Shown here one piece after another: positions 16,640 to 25,851 of a stretch of 64,000 nucleotides of DNA. This stretch comes from FEN-1088 sp031407985 (GTDB lineage Bacteria > Myxococcota_A > Polyangia > Fen-1088): contig JANOJB010000340.1 of the NCBI GenBank assembly GCA_031407985.1, positions 32,776 through 96,775 on the forward strand, given 5' to 3'. Below the pieces are notes generated by a model, which did not search any database, was not told the DNA's origin, and saw only the letters and a list, made by a program, of their open reading frames with translations. The translations under genes and the position numbers were made by a program. Within the stretch, counting starts at the first letter, position 1. Each line of letters begins with the position of its first letter.

Positions 16640-18223
16640 CTACACGAGGCGGTGCTTCACGTCGGCCACCAGAGCCGCTTCGTCGCGGCTTGCCTCCGCC
16701 AGCAAATATTCCGGGGGCGACAGTTCGTCGACCTTGTCGAAGGTGGCGTGCATCTGGTCCAACACGCGGAGATCCGCGTCCGACTCCGATGGTCCCGTCG
16801 CGCGCGCCCGCACGCGATCCCGCAGCGTGGTTTCGTCGCAGGTCGCTTCGACAAACAGGAACAGCGCACGGTGGGTGGTCGCCAGTTCACGCACACGCTC
16901 ACGCCACCTCCGATCCGAAAACGTCGCGTCCAGAATGACGCCGCGACCACTTTGCAGCACGATCTCCGCCCGGCGCAGTAGCTCCTCGTACGTCCGCCCG
17001 GTGTGCGCCGGGCTGTAGATCTGCTCGGGGCCGCGTTCCATCGCCGGAATGTCGGCCAAATATTTGCGCACGCGATCCGACGACACCACCGGCAGGCCGA
17101 GGCCCCGCGCCAGCGCTTCGGCCAGCGTGCTCTTGCCGGTTCCCGTCACTCCCCCCACGGCGATCACAGCGGGACGCGTGCTGCGTTCTTTCGGCACCGC
17201 GTGCACAAACGCCAGCTCCAACAGCCGGGCGGCCTCGTCCTGCTTCCGGCGCGCCTTTTCGGGTGGCGTGGTTGGATCCTCCGCCAGCAGACAAGCAACC
17301 TTCGTTCTGACCAGTGCGCGGTAGCAGATGTAGAAATCCAGCAGCGGATAGAAATCGTAGTCGTTGGATTCGCGGGCGAACCGGTACAAAAAATACTCCG
17401 CGAGATCCGGTCGTCGCTCGGCGTCCAGTTCCATCGCAACAAACGCGATGTCCAGCGCCACGTCGCCCGAACGCAACCGCTCGCTGAACTCCACCGCGTC
17501 TATGACGACTGGGTCGACCGGGGACAGCGACGGGAAATAGATGTGCTCCAGCCGCAGATCCCCGTGGCCCTCGCGCATGCGGCCCGCCTGTCGTCGCTCC
17601 CCGAAGCGGCGCTCGAAACGACGCAAATCGTGCCTCTGCGCCGCGGCCACCTGCTCGAACCGCTCACGACCAAATTCCCGCCCCGCGAACGGCCGCAGTT
17701 GCTCCAGGTTCTGCTCGACCAACGTCGCGATCACATCCTGCCCTCCCCATTCCGGCGCCTCGCGCGCCTCGACGTAAAAACGCCCCAACCGCGCCGCCAG
17801 GCGCGCCAGGTGATCCGTCGACAGTTCGTTCCGCCGCACCAGAGCCAGGGCGCTGTGCGCGTCAGCCAGCCTGCGCATGCGCACGGCATGGTCGACGATC
17901 GGGCCCGCCGCCTGGGCGGCGTCCACCACATGACCGGCCGCGCCCAGACGAATCGGCACCACGCCCAGATAAACGTCGGGCGCCAGCCGGCGGTTCAGCC
18001 TCACCTCTTCCTCGCAACAGAGCCGCCGCATCTCGGCCGTGCCGTAGTCAAGGAAAGCCAGCGTCACCGGACGTTTGACCTTCCAGGCATCGTCGTCGGT
18101 CAGAAACACCCACGAGATGTGCGTGCTGGCCAGTTCGACCTGTCGCGGGCGCGGCTGCGGATAGGCGGTGGGTCGCAGCAGGTCGCGCACCAGCTGGGAT
18201 TCACCCGGCACGGCTATGCCCAA
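16640..18223 (-). CDS. Aminoglycoside-phosphotransferase-like / AAA ATPase fusion protein
   Basis: 527 residues. The N-terminal part (about 1-340) resembles APH-type kinases, with H-I-S-W-V-F-L-T near the start, K-V-K-R-P, E-E-V-R-L-N-R-R-L-A-P and the catalytic-type loop E-G-H-G-D-L-R-L-E-H-I. The C-terminal part (from about 350) is a P-loop kinase-like ATPase with Walker A G-G-V-T-G-T-G-K-S-T and D-A-T-F-S-D-R-R-W-R. Proteins with exactly this fusion are widespread and usually annotated as bifunctional APH/ATP-binding proteins; the substrate is not known and antibiotic resistance should not be assumed. It begins 23 bases inside the preceding DUF155 gene, so the two are co-transcribed. Confidence 0.85.
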   Translation of the reverse strand: MGIAVPGESQLVRDLLRPTAYPQPRPRQVELASTHISWVFLTDDDAWKVKRPVTLAFLDYGTAEMRRLCCEEEVRLNRRLAPDVYLGVVPIRLGAAGHVVDAAQAAGPIVDHAVRMRRLADAHSALALVRRNELSTDHLARLAARLGRFYVEAREAPEWGGQDVIATLVEQNLEQLRPFAGREFGRERFEQVAAAQRHDLRRFERRFGERRQAGRMREGHGDLRLEHIYFPSLSPVDPVVIDAVEFSERLRSGDVALDIAFVAMELDAERRPDLAEYFLYRFARESNDYDFYPLLDFYICYRALVRTKVACLLAEDPTTPPEKARRKQDEAARLLELAFVHAVPKERSTRPAVIAVGGVTGTGKSTLAEALARGLGLPVVSSDRVRKYLADIPAMERGPEQIYSPAHTGRTYEELLRRAEIVLQSGRGVILDATFSDRRWRERVRELATTHRALFLFVEATCDETTLRDRVRARATGPSESDADLRVLDQMHATFDKVDELSPPEYLLAEASRDEAALVADVKHRLV

Positions 18224-18995
18224 CCAAGCTGATCACGATTTCGAAAACGATCAACAGCACGATCGACACTTCCAGCCACACCAGACGTTTGTCGCGCGCG
18301 ATATCGGTCACCAACTCCAGCGCTTCCTGAACGCTGCGCAGCTTCAGCTCCAGCGCGTGGTGGCGATCCACCAGATCGAATTCGGCGCGAAGTTCGGCGT
18401 AGATCTGTTCCGCGCCCGGATCGTCCCAGGCCGCGTCGGGTTTATCGAACAGGTGCAGCACCGACAGCACCTCGCTGCGGGTTCCGATGGCCGCGCCGAT
18501 AAAACGGTGCAGCTTGCGCGTGAACACCGGCATCGTCCCGGACTTCTCCAGGCGATCCACCAGGCGATCGGTCTCGGTGAACATCTGATCGACGATGCGC
18601 TCGTAGTATTCCATCGCCACGCTCTGCGCGATGGTCAGCGCGACGACCCCGGCCCGTTCGAACGTCATCTGATCCAGCATCAACATGCCGCCCTCGATGT
18701 CGGGACGGGCGCCCGCCACCTCGCGCACCGAGAACTCCTCGCTGAGCACCTGCGCGTCGCTTAACCCCGGCAGCGCGCGCCGCAACCGCAACACCTCGGC
18801 CTCGCGCCCCGCCTGTCCCACGTTGTGGAATACCATCGCCCCCGAGGGAAACATGAACACGGTCCCACCACCTGCCGCCGGGAACCACAGACGGTGGTGG
18901 GTTCGTTTGGCGTCCGGATAACGAAGCCCCAGTTCCTTCAGCGAGAAATTCTCGACGAAGGCCAGCGCGTGAAACGTGTGGACCGGATCGACCAA
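18201..18995 (-). CDS. RMD1/DUF155 family membrane protein
   Basis: 264 residues. The body matches the DUF155 (RMD1/Sif2) family: a beta-rich start with F-P-S-G-A-M-V-F-H-N-V (compare V-x-F-x-x-G-x-V-V-F-W), then helices with A-I-A-Q-S-V-A-like A-L-T-I-A-Q-S-V-A-M-E-Y-Y-E, and a C-terminal membrane helix L-E-V-S-I-V-L-L-I-V-F-E-I-V-I-S-L. In eukaryotes the family is mitochondrial; bacterial roles are unknown. Its 3' end overlaps the following APH/ATPase gene by 23 bases. Confidence 0.82.
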   Translation of the reverse strand: MVDPVHTFHALAFVENFSLKELGLRYPDAKRTHHRLWFPAAGGGTVFMFPSGAMVFHNVGQAGREAEVLRLRRALPGLSDAQVLSEEFSVREVAGARPDIEGGMLMLDQMTFERAGVVALTIAQSVAMEYYERIVDQMFTETDRLVDRLEKSGTMPVFTRKLHRFIGAAIGTRSEVLSVLHLFDKPDAAWDDPGAEQIYAELRAEFDLVDRHHALELKLRSVQEALELVTDIARDKRLVWLEVSIVLLIVFEIVISLVGHSRAG

Positions 18996-19012
18996 GGTCC
19001 GGGGATTCTAGC

Positions 19013-19483
19013 TCAGGAAGTCGGCGCGCCCTTGGGCGCCGCTGGAACGATCAGCACGGCGCAGGGCGCATGCTGGACCACCTTTTCGGCCACGCTGCCC
19101 AGAAGCGCGTGGCCAAATCCGTGTCGTCCGTGGCTGCCCATGACGATCATGCCCGCGCCCCGCTGGCGTGCGTGTTCCACGATCGCGGTGTGCGTGCGTC
19201 CCGACTCCGACGCGCTGGTGCAAGCAACCCCGGCCCGGCGAACTTCATCGGCTGCGCGTTCCAACTGTTCGGAGGCGTCACCAATCATGCTCTGGAACAC
19301 CAGGGGCACCGCCAGCAGATCTCCCGGAGGCGGCAACACGAACGTCGGATCGATGTCCACGTGCAGGACTTCGATGGACACGTGAAACGTTTGCGCCAAC
19401 CGCACCGCCACGCGCATCGCGCCCGCAGATGTTTCGGAGAAATCCGTCGGCACCACTATCAGCTTCAGGTCGTCGAGGTTCAT
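19013..19483 (-). CDS. Universal stress protein (UspA family)
   Basis: 156 residues from ATG 19481-19483. The start V-V-P-T-D-F-S-E-T-S-A-G-A is the canonical UspA first strand, and G-S-H-G-R-H-G-F-G-H-A-L-L-G-S matches the ATP-binding motif G-x2-G-x9-G-S/T. ATP binding is therefore likely. A longer frame to 19570 adds no family sequence. Neighbours give no specific role. Confidence 0.9.
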   Translation of the reverse strand: MNLDDLKLIVVPTDFSETSAGAMRVAVRLAQTFHVSIEVLHVDIDPTFVLPPPGDLLAVPLVFQSMIGDASEQLERAADEVRRAGVACTSASESGRTHTAIVEHARQRGAGMIVMGSHGRHGFGHALLGSVAEKVVQHAPCAVLIVPAAPKGAPTS

Positions 19484-19538
19484 GACCGCGCATCCTGCCA
19501 CGTCGGCGCCGGACACGCGAAAGCCGCCCCCCGAAAGC

Positions 19539-20279
19539 CTAGGGGTCGCGCCGCAGTTCCACTTCCGCAATCAGTGGCAGGTGGTCCGATGCGCTGCGCG
19601 CCAGCTTCAGGGCGGATCGCTCGACGTTCAGCAGGCGAATACCGCCGCGCACGTACACCGCATCCAGCGCCCGCATGGGCGCATAGGCGGGGAACGTCGC
19701 CGCGACGGTGGCCGTGCCGCGAAACCCGGCCGGCGCGAACAGCTTGCGGCCCAGCGTTCCCCAGACATCGTTGAAATCACCGCCAAGGATGATGGGCGCC
19801 CGCGCGTCCAGCGTCGCGAACGGATGGCTGTCCAGAAACCGTCGTATCTGAATCTTGCGCTCGATCCCCGACAGTCCCAGGTGCAAATCGTAGATGTGCA
19901 GCGTGCGCACGTGTCCCGACGGCAGGCGCACCCGCACCTTCGCGTGCAGGGCGCCCCGCCGTTTCTTCGGCGCAACGGTCAAATCGATGTTGCGCGCGTC
20001 GACGATCGGGAACCGGCTGAGAATCGCGTTGCCGTATTCCCCCCCGCCGCGAACCTGGACGTTCCCGAAATACACGCGGTGGCGAAGTCCCAGGCCGTCC
20101 GCCAGCAGATCACATTGCCGGTCGTGATTTGACCGCGCGACCAGGAAGTCGACCTCCTGAAGCAGCACGATGTCCGGCCGGTAGTGCGCGACGGTCGCGA
20201 CAATCCGCGACGGGTCATATCGGCGATCGAGACCGCCGATGCACTTGTGGATGTTGTAGGTGATGATCCGAAGCCGCAT
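19539..20279 (-). CDS. Endonuclease/exonuclease/phosphatase family protein
   Basis: 246 residues, no signal peptide, so cytoplasmic. Motifs of the EEP fold are all visible: T-Y-N-I-H-K-C (metal-binding Asn), L-L-Q-E-V-D (catalytic Glu), G-N-A-I-L-S-R-F-P, H-L-G-L, G-G-D-F-N-D-V-W (catalytic Asp/Asn) and A-S-D-H-L-P (catalytic Asp-His) at the C-terminus. Substrates of this fold range from DNA to phosphoinositides; nothing here decides between them. Confidence 0.87.
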   Translation of the reverse strand: MRLRIITYNIHKCIGGLDRRYDPSRIVATVAHYRPDIVLLQEVDFLVARSNHDRQCDLLADGLGLRHRVYFGNVQVRGGGEYGNAILSRFPIVDARNIDLTVAPKKRRGALHAKVRVRLPSGHVRTLHIYDLHLGLSGIERKIQIRRFLDSHPFATLDARAPIILGGDFNDVWGTLGRKLFAPAGFRGTATVAATFPAYAPMRALDAVYVRGGIRLLNVERSALKLARSASDHLPLIAEVELRRDP

Positions 20280-20422
20280 GTCTCACTTCGTCGCCGTCCA
20301 GGCCTCGCCTGTCCGCGTGATCATGGTTTGCGGGCTCGTCCACCATGCTGCCGGAGTGTACGGTATATCGGTATCGCTATGAAGATGGAGCATGATCGCG
20401 GCAACTGTTATGGAACGATGCG

Positions 20423-21652
20423 ATGGCACGCGACGATTGCAAGGTCCTGATTGTCGGTGGTGGACCCGCGGGGATCTCAACCGCCCTTTTTCTGGCCTGG
20501 GCGCGCCCCGAACTGGGCGATCGGATCGTGGTCATCGAAAAGGCACACTATCCGCGCGACAAGTTTTGCGCGGGCGGGCTCGGTGGCCGGGCTGATCGCT
20601 TGTTGTCGTCGATCAAGGTGCGCATTGACACTCCCTCGGTACCAATTCACGGCGTTTCGCTGCGCCTTGCCGACGGCGGGATCTGCGCGCGGGGCGGAAG
20701 CATCGGTCGCGTCGTCCGCCGGCTGGAATTCGATCGTGCGCTGGTCGAGGTGGCCCGCAAGCGGGGTATTCGCGTGATCGAAGGCGCCGCCGCCGAACGG
20801 CTGACGCGGGTGCCGGACGGCGTAGAGGTGGAAACCCCCAGGGGAACGCTGCGCGCCGCCGTCGTGGTCGGTGCCGATGGCGTCGGCAGTTTCGTTCGCC
20901 GCGCCCTGGGGCTTGCCCGGGGAGGACTTACCGCTCAGGTTGTCGAGCTCGACACGGAGCCGGTCGCGGGCGATCCCAGTCGCGATCTCTTGCACTTCGA
21001 TGCCTCCGACACCCGCTTGTCCGGTTACGCCTGGGATTTTCCGACGCTGGTCGACGGCGTCCCCCTTGTGTGCCGGGGCGTCTATCACCTTAGGGTCGGC
21101 GATACGGCGCACGACATTCGTGCCATTCTTGCCACGCGACTGGCCAGGTTGGGGCTGGACATCAACCGCTACCGCATCAAACGATTCGCGGAACGTGGCT
21201 TCTCGCTGCATCAACCATTCGCGGCGCCGCGCGTGCTGCTGGTCGGCGAAGCCGCCGGCATCGATCCCCTTACCGGCGAGGGAATTCCTCAGGCGCTTCA
21301 GTACGGAGCCTTTGCGGGGAACTACCTGGCCGAAAAACTCTCCACCAACGATTTCCGCTTCGACGACTTCTCACGGCGGTTGAACCGAACCGTGTTCGGC
21401 CTGGACTTGGCCGTCAGAACCTGGTTGGCCCGACATTATTTCGGGCCCCATCGCGCCCCCATCGAACGATTCGTCTTGAAGACACCCGCGTTCGTTTCGG
21501 CTTGCCTGGAATTTTTTGCGGGACGTAGGATTTCGCCGTTCGACGCCCTGCAGGCGGCGCGGTCGGGCATTGTCCATTGGTACCACCACCGCATGGGCCA
21601 CGACGGGGCGGTCAGACCCGGGCCGCGATCGCACAACCCGTTGTGGAGTTAA
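20423..21652 (+). CDS. FAD-dependent oxidoreductase, geranylgeranyl-reductase-like
   Basis: 409 residues. FAD-binding G-G-G-P-A-G-I-S-T-A at the N-terminus, Y-P-R-D-K-F-C-A-G-G-L (compare P-R-x-K-x-C-G-G of geranylgeranyl reductases), V-V-G-A-D-G-V-G-S-F-V-R-R (DG motif) and L-V-G-E-A-A-G-I-D-P-L-T-G-E-G-I-P-Q-A. This pattern belongs to the group that reduces isoprenoid chains or halogenates/hydroxylates small molecules. It converges with the next flavoprotein, overlapping by four bases at their 3' ends. Confidence 0.83.
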   Translation: MARDDCKVLIVGGGPAGISTALFLAWARPELGDRIVVIEKAHYPRDKFCAGGLGGRADRLLSSIKVRIDTPSVPIHGVSLRLADGGICARGGSIGRVVRRLEFDRALVEVARKRGIRVIEGAAAERLTRVPDGVEVETPRGTLRAAVVVGADGVGSFVRRALGLARGGLTAQVVELDTEPVAGDPSRDLLHFDASDTRLSGYAWDFPTLVDGVPLVCRGVYHLRVGDTAHDIRAILATRLARLGLDINRYRIKRFAERGFSLHQPFAAPRVLLVGEAAGIDPLTGEGIPQALQYGAFAGNYLAEKLSTNDFRFDDFSRRLNRTVFGLDLAVRTWLARHYFGPHRAPIERFVLKTPAFVSACLEFFAGRRISPFDALQAARSGIVHWYHHRMGHDGAVRPGPRSHNPLWS

Positions 21653-23355
21653 GACCGGGCCAGACGTCGAACGCCGCCGCGCAGTTTCGCCGACACCTTT
21701 CCCCCGAGATCGAACAGGTGAGGCAGACCGGCCTGGTGAAGCAGTTCGTCCAGCGCCTTCATGCGCGAGAACCTTTGAAGCCCCGGGTAGTCGAACAGCT
21801 TGACGGTGCTCGCGTCGAAACCGAAGCGCTCCAGGATGCCGCGTGCCGCGCGCCGCCCGGCCTCGTTCGCTCCTTCCATGCTGGCAAGGTCGACGGAGGT
21901 TCGCACGTAGTCGGCGGCCAGGAACAGGTTGGGGATCTTCAGCACGGCCCCCGGACGCCGATGCCAGGATCCCGGCGGATGAACCAGTAGGCGACCGGCG
22001 TTCTCGACGCCGCTGGGCCCCACGCGCAGGTCCTGGTCAAGGTGCGCGGCAAAGACCGCATTCGCCAGTTTCGACCGCGTGGGCGCATCCAGTGCTTCCA
22101 GGATCTGGTCCAGCGTTCGTCGCAAGATCCCCTCTCGGCTGCGCTCGTCGACCAGACGCACCCCGTCCGCATCAGGCGTGAAGCAACTGGATATGTCGAC
22201 GGAAAGAATTCCCGCCAGGCGACCATCGCCGTAACAAGCCATGCCGCGCGCCCCTCGGTTCCAGAACTGCGCCTGTGAGATCGCGGTCAGGGACCAAGGC
22301 GATCGGGGGAAGAACAAATGGCCCCCGGACAGCGGCAGATCCTCGCGCAGGAAGAACTGGGCCCCCGTCATCCAGCTCATGGTTTCCCGCAGATCGATCT
22401 CCGCCAGGGTGGCCAGCGCGGGTTCCGCAGCGCCCAGCGCCGGCGTTATCAATCCGTGGGCGACCTCCAGCGGCACAGCCAGCACGTACGCGTCGGCCTC
22501 CACGGGCGCCTCAGCCCTGTCGCCATGTCGAACCCAGGCCCGCGCGATCTTTCCCGCCGAAAGCTCCAGACGTGTCACCCGGTGCCCGAAGCGCGTGTCC
22601 ACGCCCCAGCTGGCGAGCTGACGTTGCCAGGGTTCCAACCAGCATTCGGTCGTGGGCCCCATCATCGTGCGATCCACGTCATCGGCTGCGAACGAATCGG
22701 TCAGCAGCAGGCACGAGGCGCGGCCCACGGTGCGGCTGGACCCGCGTTCGGCGTCCATGGCCACCATGGTGCGCGTGCATGCCAGAAGCACGTCCCGGAA
22801 TTCGTCGGCGTAGTGCCCTGGACGATCCGCTCCGATAAAACGCGCCCAGCTCTGCGACTCGAATTCGCCGTTCAGCCGACCGTCGCACGCGGTCAGGTAC
22901 TTGAGGTGCGCGCCCAGATAGCGCGCCAGATCGCTGATCGAACCTCCCACCCGCTGGATCCCGGCGATCGAACGTTTGATGTCGTGAAGGCTGCGCTGCT
23001 TACGGGGCGTCACCACCACGCCAAATTCCTCCAGCGCAACACCGGCTTCGGGTGCCTCCACCAAATTCCCCACGACCGTACCCGAAGGGCTTAACGGGTC
23101 GTGGATCTCGCGCATCGACTCGATCACGTGCCGGTAGAAGCTCGGGTAGAAGCGGAACCCGTGCTCGCCGGGCAGATCCCGCCTGCCGTTCGTCCCGGTG
23201 CCCGCGACGTACTGCGATCGCGCCTTGCCTCCCAGTTGGCTGGCCGCCTCGTAGATGGTGACCTTGATGCCCTGTCGGCTCAGTTCGTGCGCGCAGGCCA
23301 ACCCTCCCATCCCCCCACCCAGGATCGCGATCGTCAACGGAACGGCTTGGCTCAT
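21649..23355 (-). CDS. Flavin amine-oxidase / phytoene-desaturase-like oxidoreductase
   Basis: 568 residues. The dinucleotide-binding start I-A-I-L-G-G-G-M-G-G-L-A-C-A-H-E-L is followed by Y-E-A-A-S-Q-L-G-G-K-A-R-S and G-E-H-G-F-R-F-Y-P-S-F-Y, as in phytoene desaturases and hydroxysqualene dehydroxylases. The C-terminal FAD contact is L-F-L-A-A-D-Y-V-R-T-S-V-D-L-A-S-M-E-G-A-N-E-A-G split over two turns. The ATG overlaps the upstream gene's stop as ATGA, so the pair is coupled. It may act on an isoprenoid or fatty substrate; the substrate cannot be read from sequence. Confidence 0.8.
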   Translation of the reverse strand: MSQAVPLTIAILGGGMGGLACAHELSRQGIKVTIYEAASQLGGKARSQYVAGTGTNGRRDLPGEHGFRFYPSFYRHVIESMREIHDPLSPSGTVVGNLVEAPEAGVALEEFGVVVTPRKQRSLHDIKRSIAGIQRVGGSISDLARYLGAHLKYLTACDGRLNGEFESQSWARFIGADRPGHYADEFRDVLLACTRTMVAMDAERGSSRTVGRASCLLLTDSFAADDVDRTMMGPTTECWLEPWQRQLASWGVDTRFGHRVTRLELSAGKIARAWVRHGDRAEAPVEADAYVLAVPLEVAHGLITPALGAAEPALATLAEIDLRETMSWMTGAQFFLREDLPLSGGHLFFPRSPWSLTAISQAQFWNRGARGMACYGDGRLAGILSVDISSCFTPDADGVRLVDERSREGILRRTLDQILEALDAPTRSKLANAVFAAHLDQDLRVGPSGVENAGRLLVHPPGSWHRRPGAVLKIPNLFLAADYVRTSVDLASMEGANEAGRRAARGILERFGFDASTVKLFDYPGLQRFSRMKALDELLHQAGLPHLFDLGGKVSAKLRGGVRRLARS

Positions 23356-24365
23356 ACCAGGGCGTCCTCCGGCCTGCGGAGGCTGCCGCTGATGCTTCCC
23401 TGCAGGTCTGGATCCCAGGCCAGTACAAAGGGGAAAAAATCCAGCGCTTCAAGCGTTGTCCCCAGTGCCCCGATCGGGGCCGGGCGATCGAGGACCAGCG
23501 GTGTGAACGATGCCCTGGTGTCCGACGCCAGATCCAACAGGCGCGGGCGTGTCGTGAAATGGGTGCCTATGCAAACGGTCTGCGTCGCGTCCCGCGCGGC
23601 CGGTACCAGAAACGTTCCGTTCACGCCGCCATGAAGCAGGGACTTGCCCGTCTGCCAGAATAGTTCGCGACACAACAGCAGCCGGGGAGAGATGGGCAGC
23701 TTGGCCGGTGATCCGCCCGGCTGGACCGAAAGGCTGAAGGCGTAGCCCGTGACGATCTTGCGGCCGGTTTCGTCCTTCCGTTCCTCGAGGGCCTGCACGT
23801 GTCTCAGTCCCACGGATGTGGTCGTGGCGAAGCGCGCGTGTGTCTTGGTCATCCCCAACGCCTGGCGCCCGAAGGCCCGCGACGCCTCCGCACAGCCGGG
23901 CGGTCCGCCGGGCATGTCCCCCACGGTGTACGTCGGCACGAACAAGATCCTGGGCGTGCGCAGGAATGCCGACAGCACCGCCGGCCCATGCGCGCGCGGC
24001 GATCCCTTTCTGGCGACGGGCGGTTGGTCACGCTTGACCGCGATGCCGACGAACGAGGCGATGTAGGGGCCGACCGGGCTCTGCTTCCACCTCATCAACG
24101 ACACCTGCACCAGCGCCCGCGCACCGTCCCCGAACGGAACCGGCACGAACTCCGCCGACGTGCACAGACGTCGGGCTGCGTCCATGCGGCCCAGCCCCAG
24201 GAACTGAAAGGACTCGGCGCGACCACGAAACGGCAAAGAAAATTCGACCGGCGCCAACGTGGGAAGTTGCATGGTCGACAAGGCGAGGCGCAGCATGCCG
24301 CGCACCAACAACCATTGCAATCCGCGCCGATCAGCCCCGCAAGGCCGAGTGATGGGCTTCTCCAC
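23352..24365 (-). CDS. Conserved hypothetical protein, possibly acetoacetate-decarboxylase-like
   Basis: 337 residues from ATG 24363-24365. No membrane segment or signal is clear. The pattern S-P-V-G-P-Y-I-A-S-F-V-G, then E-A-S-R-A-F-G-R-Q-A-L-G-M-T-K-T-H-A, is reminiscent of the acetoacetate decarboxylase superfamily (a G-x-Y strand, then E-x-G-R-E-x-x-G-x-P-K), which would place an active-site Lys in M-T-K. This is a weak match by eye. Coupling to the downstream flavoprotein (four-base overlap) suggests a shared pathway. Confidence 0.55.
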   Translation of the reverse strand: MEKPITRPCGADRRGLQWLLVRGMLRLALSTMQLPTLAPVEFSLPFRGRAESFQFLGLGRMDAARRLCTSAEFVPVPFGDGARALVQVSLMRWKQSPVGPYIASFVGIAVKRDQPPVARKGSPRAHGPAVLSAFLRTPRILFVPTYTVGDMPGGPPGCAEASRAFGRQALGMTKTHARFATTTSVGLRHVQALEERKDETGRKIVTGYAFSLSVQPGGSPAKLPISPRLLLCRELFWQTGKSLLHGGVNGTFLVPAARDATQTVCIGTHFTTRPRLLDLASDTRASFTPLVLDRPAPIGALGTTLEALDFFPFVLAWDPDLQGSISGSLRRPEDALV

Positions 24366-24403
24366 GCAGTCGGCCGAAACCAGCCGGGTTGGTGCGAGAA
24401 AGA

Positions 24404-25657
24404 TCAGGCCAGCGCGTCTAGCGCGGCGCGGAAGTCGTCCAGCAGGTCATGGTAGTGCTCGACGCCGATCGACACGCGGACCAGACCCGGGGTGATGCCG
24501 TTCGCGATCAGTTCCTCGGGCGACAGTTCCGAATGGGTCGTGGACGCTGGATGGCAGGCCAGCGATTCGACGCCGCCCAGGCTGACCGCGTTGCGCGCGA
24601 TGGTCAGCCGCCGCAAGAAATCGAACGCGGCCGGTTTGCCGCCGTGAAGTTCGAACGAGAACAACGAACCGGGATGTCGGACCTGCGCGTCGCGAATGCG
24701 GACCTGTTCCGGATCGCGAAACAAGCTGGGATAGTGGAAACGGGCAATTTGCCGGTGCCCGGCCAGCGCCTCCGCCACGCGCTGCGCGTTTTTGCTTTGC
24801 CTCACCATGCGCAGGTCCACCGTCGGAAGCCGGCTGTCCAGGATCCAGCACTCGTCGGGTTGCAGGATGTTGCCCAGCACGGCGCGCGTCCCCCGCAACT
24901 CGCTGATCGGCTCGGGATCCCGACCCAACACGACGCCGGCCAGAATGTCGCTGTGCCCACCCAAGAATTTGGTCGCCGAGTAAACGACCAGATCCAGACC
25001 AAGCGGCAACGGGCTTTGGAACACCGGCCCCAGAAACGTGTTGTCGACCACCATCAACGGGCGATCGGCGCGCTCGGTGGCGGCGCGCGCGCACGCCTCC
25101 AGATCGCACATCACCAGCGTGGGATTAGCGGGCGTCTCCAGGAACACCAACGCCAGCCCGGGGGTCGAACGGATCGCGTCGCACAGCGCCGCGGTGTCCT
25201 GCGCGGGAACGCCGATGCCGCGGATCCCCAGCGGCTCCAGAATCTGGTGAATCAGATGTTGGGTTCCACCGTAAACGGGCGTGGAATAGACGAACGTGGA
25301 TCCGGGCGGACAGAAGGTCAGGAAGATCGTCGAAATCGCCGCCATGCCGGAGTTAAAAACGGCGGCGGAGGTCGCCTCGCGCTCCAGCGGCACGATCTGA
25401 TCCTCCAGGATTTCGGCGTTCGGATGCGATAGCCGCGAATAGATCAGCTCGACGTTCTCTCCCTGCACGGGGCGCGCCCGTCCCAGCGCCACCGCGAACG
25501 CGCGCTCGGCGGCCTCTGGGCTAGAAAACACGTACGTCGAGGATCGGAACACGGCCGGGCGCGCCGATCCGACACTGAGGCGGGGATCGAACCCTCGGGT
25601 CAACACCGCGGTTGACGGTCGCACCACATACGGAGGCTTACCTTCACGCAACGCCAT
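24404..25657 (-). CDS. PLP-dependent cystathionine gamma-synthase / methionine gamma-lyase family enzyme
   Basis: 417 residues, the length of Cys/Met-metabolism PLP enzymes. Visible are the phosphate-binding S-G-M-A-A-I-S, Y-G-G-T-Q-H-L, E-T-P-A-N-P-T, D-N-T-F-L-G-P and the Schiff-base lysine in Y-S-A-T-K-F-L-G-G-H-S-D. The C-terminal S-L-G-G-V-E-S-L-A and R-V-S-I-G-V-E are typical. The long N-terminal region (1-45) with F-R-S-S-T-Y-V-F fits the methionine gamma-lyase or cystathionine lyase branch, but the specific reaction is open. Two alternative hairpins sit upstream (25704-25733). Confidence 0.88.
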   Translation of the reverse strand: MALREGKPPYVVRPSTAVLTRGFDPRLSVGSARPAVFRSSTYVFSSPEAAERAFAVALGRARPVQGENVELIYSRLSHPNAEILEDQIVPLEREATSAAVFNSGMAAISTIFLTFCPPGSTFVYSTPVYGGTQHLIHQILEPLGIRGIGVPAQDTAALCDAIRSTPGLALVFLETPANPTLVMCDLEACARAATERADRPLMVVDNTFLGPVFQSPLPLGLDLVVYSATKFLGGHSDILAGVVLGRDPEPISELRGTRAVLGNILQPDECWILDSRLPTVDLRMVRQSKNAQRVAEALAGHRQIARFHYPSLFRDPEQVRIRDAQVRHPGSLFSFELHGGKPAAFDFLRRLTIARNAVSLGGVESLACHPASTTHSELSPEELIANGITPGLVRVSIGVEHYHDLLDDFRAALDALA

Positions 25658-25703
25658 TGCCGAACATCATAACCAGGCTGGGCCACAAATTGGCGCCTCC
25701 GCG

Positions 25704-25733
25704 CAAGATGCCTCGCACATCTTGAGAGATGTG
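25704..25733 (-). other. Two mutually exclusive hairpins upstream of the PLP enzyme gene
   Basis: CAAGATG (25704-25710) pairs with CATCTTG (25718-25724), while CACATCT (25716-25722) pairs with AGATGTG (25727-25733). Both stems are seven perfect base pairs and they share bases, so they cannot form together. They lie 47-76 bases upstream of the start codon at 25657, where a 5' leader would be. An attenuator or protein-binding site is possible; no known riboswitch consensus was recognised. Confidence 0.3.
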
Positions 25734-25851
25734 TGTTCGAAATTCAGACGCTTCCGGCAAATCGTCAGCACCGCCCACCCCGGGTTGCGACCGGCCAGTG
25801 GCTATCTACCGGCCTCGATGGGACGTGTGCGGATTCCCGGCACGAACGATC

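Noticed and set aside
16640..18223. Aminoglycoside resistance gene
   Set aside because: The APH-like half belongs to a broad fusion family with unknown substrate; resistance cannot be claimed from sequence.
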